A DNA stretch of 64,000 nt from Saccharopolyspora_D taberi (GTDB taxonomy: Bacteria; Actinomycetota; Actinomycetes; Mycobacteriales; Pseudonocardiaceae). The position numbers and the translations under genes were made by a program. The notes under the pieces are model-generated. The model was not told the DNA's origin. It made no database searches and worked only from the letters and a program-made list of their open reading frames with translations. The stretch covers positions 1 through 64,000 of the forward strand of contig NZ_BAAAUX010000026.1 in assembly GCF_039534165.1 (NCBI RefSeq), read 5' to 3'. This document shows, piece after piece, positions 58,549 to 64,000 of this stretch. Within the stretch, counting starts at the first letter, position 1. Each line of letters starts with the position of its first letter.

Positions 58549-58965
58549 ATGCCGCCGAAGCTGTCACCCCGCCTGGCCCGGGTCGTCGACGCCCTGCCGC
58601 TCGCGCCGGACCTGCGCGTGCTGGAGATCGGCTGCGGGCCCGGGGCCGCCGCCAGGGCCGTCGCCGCGCGGCTGACCACCGGCCACGTCCTCGCCATCGA
58701 CCGCTCCGCCAAAGCGATCGCGCAGGCCAGGGCCGCCTCCGCGGAACAGATCGCCGCAGGGCGGCTGAGCCTCCGGCTGGTCGCCGTCGAGGACTTCGTG
58801 CTGGAGCCCGGCGAAGCGCCCTTCGACCTCGCCTTCGCCGTGCGGGTCGGCGTGCTGGACGGGCGCCATCCCGGGATCGAGCGGCAGGCTCGGCAGCGGA
58901 TCGCGGCGGCCCTGGCGCCCGGCGGGCGGCTGTTCGTCGATCTGCGCGAGACCCCGCCCGCTTAG
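58549..58965 (+). CDS. Class I SAM-dependent methyltransferase, small
   Basis: A 138-residue protein with the SAM motif VLEIGCGPGAAARAVA, the acidic motif II AIDRS and a Leu-rich C-terminus (ALAPGGRLFVDLRE). It is short for a methyltransferase but complete in the core. TACCGT lies 6 nt before the ATG, suggesting a leaderless mRNA. The substrate is unknown. Confidence 0.88.
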   Translation: MPPKLSPRLARVVDALPLAPDLRVLEIGCGPGAAARAVAARLTTGHVLAIDRSAKAIAQARAASAEQIAAGRLSLRLVAVEDFVLEPGEAPFDLAFAVRVGVLDGRHPGIERQARQRIAAALAPGGRLFVDLRETPPA

Positions 58966-58974
58966 GCTCCCCGG

Positions 58975-59628
58975 ATGCACCACGAGCACGACCTGCCTGC
59001 TGAACAGCGGAGGCACTGGGAGCAGGTCTACCGCGAGAACCCGGACATGTACGGGCTGGAACCGTCCGAGCCCGCCCTGTTCGCGGCGGAACTGATGCGC
59101 GAGCACCAGGCGCACAACGTCCTCGAACTCGGCGCCGGTCACGGCCGCGACGCCCTGCACTTCGCGCGATGCGGGCTCAACGTCCACGCGACCGACATCA
59201 GCGAGTCCGCTCTGGAGCAGTTGCGCGCGCACGCCCGCGCGGCAGGGCTCGACGTCCACACCGCGGTCCACGACGTCCGGGAGCCGCTTCCCCACGAGGA
59301 CGCCAGCATGGACGTCGTCTTCGCCCACATGCTCCTGTGCATGGCGTTGTCCACGGGCGAAATCCGGGCTGCCACAAGCGAAATCGCCCGCGTGCTCCGC
59401 CCCGGCGGCCACCTCGTCTACACCGTCCGGCACACCGGGGACGCCCACTACGGTACCGGGACGCCCCACGGCGACGACATCTACGAGCATGGCGGCTTCG
59501 CCGTCCACTTCTTCAGCCGCGAGCACGTCGACGCGCTGGCGAGCGGCTGGCAGCTCCTTGAAGTGCACCCCTTCGAAGAAGGCTCCCTGCCGCGCCGCCT
59601 GTGGCGCGTCACCCAGCGCAAGCCATGA
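58975..59628 (+). CDS. Class I SAM-dependent methyltransferase
   Basis: A 217-residue methyltransferase with VLELGAGHGRDALHFA (SAM-binding), ATDIS and EIARVLRPGGHLVYTVRH. It starts 9 nt after the preceding methyltransferase; TAGGCT, which includes that stop codon, lies 6 nt before its ATG, so it may have its own leaderless promoter. The N-terminus HWEQVYRENPDMYG is like tellurite-resistance/thiopurine-type methyltransferases. The substrate is unknown. Confidence 0.9.
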   Translation: MHHEHDLPAEQRRHWEQVYRENPDMYGLEPSEPALFAAELMREHQAHNVLELGAGHGRDALHFARCGLNVHATDISESALEQLRAHARAAGLDVHTAVHDVREPLPHEDASMDVVFAHMLLCMALSTGEIRAATSEIARVLRPGGHLVYTVRHTGDAHYGTGTPHGDDIYEHGGFAVHFFSREHVDALASGWQLLEVHPFEEGSLPRRLWRVTQRKP

Positions 59629-59644
59629 CGCGGCCGACCACCGG

Positions 59645-60631
59645 CTACGCCTTGCGGAGCCGCTCGATCATGCCGTCCAGATCGCGGACGACCAGGTCTC
59701 CGCGGATGACGTGGCCGCCCGGCTCCTCGTACGACTCGTGCGGGATGCCCGCGCCGTCGAGCGCGGCGCGGAACTCCCGCTGGCCCGCGAGCACCTGGCT
59801 CTCGTTGGCCTGGTCGAACCAGTTCACCGGGTCCGGAGAAGTACCGGCGACCAGGAAGATCCGCTTGTCGCGGTAGCGCTCCAGGTTCTCCATCGGGTTG
59901 TCGGCGGTGACCCTGGCCTCGTCCCACAGCGGCGCGCCGTAGACCGTTCCGCCCGCCAGGTCCACGGCGGCGGAGGACGCGTTCGCCCAGTGCACGACCG
60001 CGCCGAGGTCGCGGCGCAGGCTGGCCGGGCCCGAGTGGGCGCTGACCGAGGCGAAGTCGCCGAAGTACTTGGCCGCGTACTTCAGCGCGCCGAAGCCGCC
60101 CATCGAGAACCCGGCGAGCGCGCGGCCGTCGTGCTCGGCGTAGGTGCGGAAGTTCTCCTCGATCCACGGGCGCAGCTGCGCCATGTGGAAGGTCTCCCAG
60201 TTCCGGGGACCGGTGTTGGAGCTGACCGGGTTGGAGTACCAGCCCGCGTGCCCGCCGTCGGGCATCACGATGATGATCGGCTTGCCCGCGCTCAGCTCGC
60301 GGATGCCCGCGCGGTCCCAGGCGGCGAAGTCCTGGTCGGTGCCGCCGCCGTGGAACAGGTAGAGCACGGGGTAGGTGCGCCCGCTGGTGTGGTAGTCGTC
60401 GGGGAGCAGGACGTTGACCGCGGGTTGCCAGCCGATCGCGTCGGTCTGGAACCGGTAGAACCACATGCGCGGATCGGTTTCGAGCCGGTCCACGACGTGC
60501 AGCCCGTGCCCGTCCTCCGCCGCGCCTGCCGCCGGTGCCGTCGCGAGGGCGCTGCCGCCGCCGACGGCCAGTGCGGCGGTGATCCCGCCGACCGCCTTCA
60601 GCACCCGGCGGCGGGTGTGGTGTTCGCTCAA
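59645..60631 (-). CDS. Secreted esterase D-like alpha/beta hydrolase
   Basis: A 328-residue exported protein with a twin-arginine-like start (TRRRVLKAVGG) and Ala-rich signal. The fold is of the esterase/antigen-85 group: VLYLFHGGG (oxyanion), nucleophile Ser in ALAGFSMGGFGALKYA, and a late His in EEPGGHVI. It hydrolyses esters or transfers acyl groups in the envelope. GGAGGT lies before the TTG start. Confidence 0.9.
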   Translation of the reverse strand: MSEHHTRRRVLKAVGGITAALAVGGGSALATAPAAGAAEDGHGLHVVDRLETDPRMWFYRFQTDAIGWQPAVNVLLPDDYHTSGRTYPVLYLFHGGGTDQDFAAWDRAGIRELSAGKPIIIVMPDGGHAGWYSNPVSSNTGPRNWETFHMAQLRPWIEENFRTYAEHDGRALAGFSMGGFGALKYAAKYFGDFASVSAHSGPASLRRDLGAVVHWANASSAAVDLAGGTVYGAPLWDEARVTADNPMENLERYRDKRIFLVAGTSPDPVNWFDQANESQVLAGQREFRAALDGAGIPHESYEEPGGHVIRGDLVVRDLDGMIERLRKA

Positions 60632-60801
60632 GATGACCTCCAGGTCGAGTCGCGTCGAGCGGTCCCGGCACGTCCTCCCCCGGACGGGACCGCCGGTTCA
60701 CGCGAAGTTAGGCGGCACCGATGAAATCCCGATGACGCTCCCGTGCACCCGCGCGCGGCCCCCGCACGTGACCACTGTCGGCAACCTCCACCGGCCGCTA
60801 C

Positions 60802-60817
60802 TCACACCATCGTGTGA
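60802..60817. promoter_or_regulatory. Palindrome upstream of the ATPase-LuxR gene
   Basis: TCACAC-N4-GTGTGA, about 50 nt before the -10-like TACGCT of the LuxR gene. A related sequence occurs at 8007-8024, and the same half-sites occur with N2 at 11336-11349. Confidence 0.5.
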
Positions 60818-60866
60818 ACGGTCGTCGTCGCAGGCCAGCGCTGCGCGACCGGGTTACGCTCGGGGT

Positions 60867-63212
60867 GTGGTCTCCACTGCTCAGGCCCGTGTTCGCGAAC
60901 CGGCGGGCAACCTCCCGGTCGACGTCACGAGCTTCGTCGGCCGGAGGCGCGAGATCACGCTCACCAAGCGGCTGCTCGCCGAGTCCCGGGTCGTGACGAT
61001 CACCGGTCCGGGCGGGGTCGGCAAGACCCGGCTGGCGCTGCGGGTCGCCGCCAACATGCGCCGTTCGTTCCGGGACAAGGTCTGGTGCGTCGGGCTTGAG
61101 GACGTGCTCGACCCCCGGCTGCTCACCGACGCCGTGATCGACCAGCTCGGCCTGGGCAGCCCGTCGTCCGGCGACGACGTCAACACCATCGTCGAGCACC
61201 TGAAGAACCGCGAGATGCTGCTGGTGCTCGACAACTGCGAGCAGATCGTCGACGCCGTCGCCGAGCTGGTCGACACCGTGATCCGCTGGTGCCCCGGCGT
61301 GCGGGTGCTGGCCACCAGCAGGCAGTCGCTCGGCGTGGCGGGCGAGTCGACGATGGCGCTGGCGCCGTTGCAGGTCCCCGACATCGACAACCTCCCGCCG
61401 CCGGACGCCTACGAGCAGTACGCGTCGGTCCGGCTGTTCGTCGACCGCGCGAAGGCCGCGGTGCCCGAGTTCGAGGTCGACGAGAACAACGCGGGCCCTC
61501 TGATGCGGCTGTGCTACCAGCTCGACGGCAACCCGCTGGCCATCGAGCTCGCCGCGGTCCGGCTGCGCTCGCTGTCCCCGCAGCAGCTGGAGGAGCGGCT
61601 GGCCGAGCGCTACGACCTGCTCAGCGAGGGCCGCAGGGGCGCGCCGCAGCGGCAGCAGAGCCTGCGGGCGCTGATCGACTGGAGCTACGAGCTGTGCTCG
61701 GACCAGGACAAGCTGGCGTGGGCGCGGGTGTCGGCGTTCTCCGGCAGCTTCGACCTGGAAGCCGCCGAGCACGTGGCGGGCGACGGGCTCGACGTGCTGG
61801 TCGCGATGCACTCGCTGGTGGACAAGTCGATCCTGATCCGCGACGAGGAGGGCGGGCAGGTCCGCTACCGGCTGCTGCACGCGCTGCGCGAGTACGGCCA
61901 GGAGAGGCTGGCCGACTCCGGCGAGCAGGACGAGATCCGCCGCAGGCACCTGCACTGGTACGCGCGGATGATCACGCGCTTCGCCGCCGAGTGGATCGGG
62001 CCGGAGCAGGTGGCCTGGGTCAACCGGCTGACCAGCGAGCAGTCCAACCTGCGCACCGCGCTGAAGTCGGCGCTGGCCGAGACCCCGCCGGGCACCACCG
62101 CGCTGCGGATCACCCGCAAGATGGCGATCTTCTGGGGCGTGCGCGGGCTGGCGGGCGAAGCCCGGTACTGGCTGGACCAGGCGCTGGCGGTCTGCACCGA
62201 GCCCAGCGCGGCACGCGCGTCGGCCCTGCGCAGCAGCGCCTGGTTCGCGCTGCTGCAGGGCGACCACGAGGAGGCGGAGCCGCTGCTCGCGGAGGCTCGG
62301 GAGCTGATGTCGCGGCACCCCGATCCGGTCGAGCGGGCGCACCTGAACCAGACCCTCGGGATGGCCGCGTTCTTCGGCGGCGATCTCGACCGCGCCACCG
62401 AACTGCACCAGGAGGCGCTGACCGCCTTCCAGGAGCTCCAGGTGCCGGGCGGCGAGCTGTTCGCGCTGTTCGGCCTGGGCCTGGCGCGCGGGCTCGGCGG
62501 GGACTACGCGCTTGGGCTGGAGCTGCTCCAGCAGTCCGTGAAGCTCAGCACCGACCTGGGCGAGCTGTTCTGGCGCTCGCACGTGCTGTGGGCGATGGCG
62601 CACGTGGAGGTCTCGCGGGGCGAGGTGACCCACGCCGAGGCGGTGGCCAAGGAGGCGCTGCGGTTGCAGCGCAGGCTGTCGAACCGGCTGGCCTCGGCGT
62701 TCACCCTCGACACCCTGGCCTGGACGGCGGAGGAGCAGGGCAGGCTCGAGCGGGCGGCCCGGCTGTTCGGCGCGGCGGCGGCGACCTGGGACACGCTGCG
62801 AGCGGCGCCCACGTACTACTCGACCTTCGAGATCGGGCACAACGAGCACATGCAGCGGGTGCGCGAGGCGCTGGGCGAGCAGGCGTACCAGGACGCGTTC
62901 GAGCAGGGCTACGAGATGCCGCCGAGCGCGGCGCACGACTTCGCGCTGGAGTCCAAGAAGCGCGGCACGTCCGCGCGGCGGGACAACGTGCACCCGATGC
63001 CGCTGACGCGGCGGGAGCGGGAGATCGCGGAGCTGGTGGCGCAGGGGCGGACGAACAAGGACATCGCCGAGAGCCTGGTGATCGCCCAGCGCACCGTCGA
63101 GGGGCACGTGCAGAACATCCTGACCAAGCTCGACTTCACCTCGCGGGCGCAGATCGCCGGGTGGGTGGCCGGTCAGAAGCAGAGCGCGCCCGCCGACACC
63201 GGCGGCGCTTGA
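60867..63212 (+). CDS. Large ATP-binding LuxR-family regulator
   Basis: A 781-residue regulator. The N-terminus has an NTPase domain with P-loop TGPGGVGKTRLAL and Walker B LLVLDNCEQI, then a winged-helix/TPR-like middle of about 400 residues, and a C-terminal LuxR helix-turn-helix (LTRREREIAELVAQGRTNKDIAESL). It matches the AfsR/MalT-like group (without the SARP domain) that often controls secondary metabolism. The GTG start lacks a ribosome site; TACGCT lies 6 nt before it, so the mRNA looks leaderless. Confidence 0.92.
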   Translation: MVSTAQARVREPAGNLPVDVTSFVGRRREITLTKRLLAESRVVTITGPGGVGKTRLALRVAANMRRSFRDKVWCVGLEDVLDPRLLTDAVIDQLGLGSPSSGDDVNTIVEHLKNREMLLVLDNCEQIVDAVAELVDTVIRWCPGVRVLATSRQSLGVAGESTMALAPLQVPDIDNLPPPDAYEQYASVRLFVDRAKAAVPEFEVDENNAGPLMRLCYQLDGNPLAIELAAVRLRSLSPQQLEERLAERYDLLSEGRRGAPQRQQSLRALIDWSYELCSDQDKLAWARVSAFSGSFDLEAAEHVAGDGLDVLVAMHSLVDKSILIRDEEGGQVRYRLLHALREYGQERLADSGEQDEIRRRHLHWYARMITRFAAEWIGPEQVAWVNRLTSEQSNLRTALKSALAETPPGTTALRITRKMAIFWGVRGLAGEARYWLDQALAVCTEPSAARASALRSSAWFALLQGDHEEAEPLLAEARELMSRHPDPVERAHLNQTLGMAAFFGGDLDRATELHQEALTAFQELQVPGGELFALFGLGLARGLGGDYALGLELLQQSVKLSTDLGELFWRSHVLWAMAHVEVSRGEVTHAEAVAKEALRLQRRLSNRLASAFTLDTLAWTAEEQGRLERAARLFGAAAATWDTLRAAPTYYSTFEIGHNEHMQRVREALGEQAYQDAFEQGYEMPPSAAHDFALESKKRGTSARRDNVHPMPLTRREREIAELVAQGRTNKDIAESLVIAQRTVEGHVQNILTKLDFTSRAQIAGWVAGQKQSAPADTGGA

Positions 63213-63227
63213 GGCGCTCGCCGTCGG

Positions 63228-63427
63228 TCTCGCGGCGCGGCGCGCAAGCGCCGAACTCGCACCCCTGGGGCGCAAACGTTCGTCTCGCGCCCCGACGCGC
63301 AGGCGTCGACCTCTCGCCTCGGCGCGCGGGCATCGAACTCGCACCCCGACACGCAGGCGCCGACCTCGCACCCCGACACGCAGTGTCGAACTCGCGCCTC
63401 GGCGCGCAGGCATCGACCCCGCACCCC
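63228..63427. repeat. 27-bp degenerate tandem repeat (minisatellite)
   Basis: About seven copies of a 27-bp unit (TCGCACCCCGACACGCAGGC followed by about seven more bases), one of 26 bp. They lie between the LuxR gene and the next promoter. The multiple-of-three period gives repeated 9-residue frames on several strands, none with a ribosome site. Confidence 0.88.
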
Positions 63428-63530
63428 CGGCCGCACTTTTGCTGCCCGAGGTCCCGTGACGAGCGCCCCACAAACCTACGCACCGTCACCAGATCGCCCC
63501 AAGTAGCCACCCATTCGGCTTAATCTAGGT

Positions 63531-63554
63531 ACCGAGGCCCGTGCAAACCTCGGT
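63531..63554 (+). promoter_or_regulatory. Hairpin in the leader of the last gene
   Basis: ACCGAGG/CCTCGGT, 7-bp arms with a 10-nt loop, lies 35-58 nt before the GTG at 63589. TAATCT just upstream of it could be a -10 element. Confidence 0.4.
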
Positions 63555-63588
63555 GTCTTGCACTCTCCGTATCCGCACTCTTGAGTAC

Positions 63589-64000
63589 GTGACCCCCGAC
63601 GAACCCCGAAACCCCGAAACAGCCCCCGGTACCCCGAACCCGGTCTCGCGCCTCAGGGAGAGGGGGGCGCGAATCGCGAACTGGTGGCGTTCCGACGAGG
63701 CGGGCGTCCGGCACCGGCTGTCCCCCCGGATGCGGTCGGTCCAGCTCGGCTCGGCCATCGCCGCCGCGGGCGTCCTCGGCATCCTGACCGGTGTCGGCGG
63801 ACAGGCAACGGCCCCGCACGAGGTGCGCACGGCGCACGTCGCGGCAGCCGCCNNNNNNNNNNNNNNNNNNNNNNNNNNNNNNNNNNNNNNNNNNNNNNNN
63901 NNNNTGGACGCGCCTGCCCCGGCCGGCCCCGCCGTCGCCCCGGCCGCCGCCCCGGCTCCCGCCGAGGTCCCCGCCCAGGACCGCAGCGGCGACTCCGCGA
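63589..64000 (+). CDS. Secreted or membrane-anchored protein with Ala/Pro-rich region, N-terminal part
   Basis: The gene runs off the right edge and contains the assembly gap at 63853-63904. A cytoplasmic Arg-rich start leads to a hydrophobic segment (IAAAGVLGILTGVGG), then an Ala/Pro-rich stretch that continues in the same frame after the gap if the gap length is right. ATG at 63732 is an alternative start that begins just before the hydrophobic segment. It may be a cell-wall protein; the catalytic part is outside the window. Confidence 0.65.
   Translation, partial: MTPDEPRNPETAPGTPNPVSRLRERGARIANWWRSDEAGVRHRLSPRMRSVQLGSAIAAAGVLGILTGVGGQATAPHEVRTAHVAAAAXXXXXXXXXXXXXXXXXXDAPAPAGPAVAPAAAPAPAEVPAQDRSGDSA
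63853..63904. other. Assembly gap (52 N)
   Basis: A run of N inside the last gene. The frame before and after agrees with the given gap length. Confidence 0.99.

Noticed and set aside
63228..63427. 27-bp repeats as a repetitive protein gene
   Set aside because: Period is a multiple of three, but there is no start with a ribosome site and one copy is 26 bp, breaking the frame.
60798..63473. Very long minus-strand frame opposite the ATPase-LuxR gene
   Set aside because: Composition is Arg/Gly/Leu/Gln-rich without motifs; the plus strand has clear P-loop and LuxR domains.

Overview
The window is high-GC DNA with GTG starts, frequent GTGA/ATGA start-stop overlaps and many apparently leaderless genes. 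It also carries a SigB/SigF-type sigma factor, an ESX-like secretion target, MocR, PucR and STAND regulators, and a heterodimeric pyruvate dehydrogenase. I infer a filamentous actinobacterium, probably Pseudonocardiaceae (Saccharopolyspora-like); this was not tested by a search. A 52-base run of N near the right end shows a draft assembly. I found no rRNA, tRNA, insertion sequence, prophage or CRISPR array.

Layout. 1-5.8 kb: pyruvate dehydrogenase operon (lpd, E1 alpha, E1 beta, E2, minus strand) preceded by a PucR regulator. 5.9-15 kb: GntR regulator, LigC-type DNA ligase, a DsbA-like/VKOR oxidative folding pair, an anti-sigma/sigma pair with its own SigB-type promoter, a PPOX protein, a MocR regulator and EamA exporter whose start codons overlap, and an M23 peptidase with a structured leader. 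15.5-22 kb: a cysteine-type leader peptide and TauE/SafE sulfite exporter, a very convincing UDP-sulfoquinovose synthase, GtrA, a GT-C/GT2 fusion and an epimerase, a possible sulfo-glycan locus. 22-27 kb: SRPBCC, PEP-hydrolase-like and Tm-1-like proteins linked by tiny chained reading frames, then an acyl-CoA dehydrogenase and TetR with a clear operator. 27-31.6 kb: tandem glycine riboswitch, gcvT, glyA and a CycA-like permease. 31.6-41.5 kb: SDR/MerR with a textbook 19-bp-spacer promoter, a STAND-TPR protein with a possible amyloid motif, a two-component system, two DedA proteins, leuA and a GntR regulator. 41.5-48.6 kb: GH30 hydrolase, acyltransferase and glycosyltransferase separated by three tandem micro-genes, and a PBP4 carboxypeptidase. 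48.7-57.9 kb: LysE/Lrp, TesB, pyruvate kinase, VanZ, DUF2461, an ESX-like three-gene operon, an SMR pair with TetR, and small secreted peptides. 58-64 kb: a gene split by a 0.4-kb inversion, two methyltransferases, an esterase, an ATPase-LuxR regulator, a 27-bp minisatellite and the start of a secreted protein.

How they work together. PDH, LeuA, pyruvate kinase, glycine cleavage and serine hydroxymethyltransferase form a primary-metabolism backbone. Around them lie envelope functions (M23, PBP4, glycosyltransferases, acyltransferase, thiol oxidation) and regulators paired with neighbouring targets.

The least expected items are three. First, a pentapeptide-repeat-like gene is restored to one exact 540-nt frame when a 403-bp segment bounded by 7-bp inverted repeats is flipped. 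Second, two loci carry arrays of micro-ORFs each joined to the next by a 4-nt stop/start overlap. Third, an SQD1 orthologue lies close to a cysteine-leader-controlled sulfite exporter.
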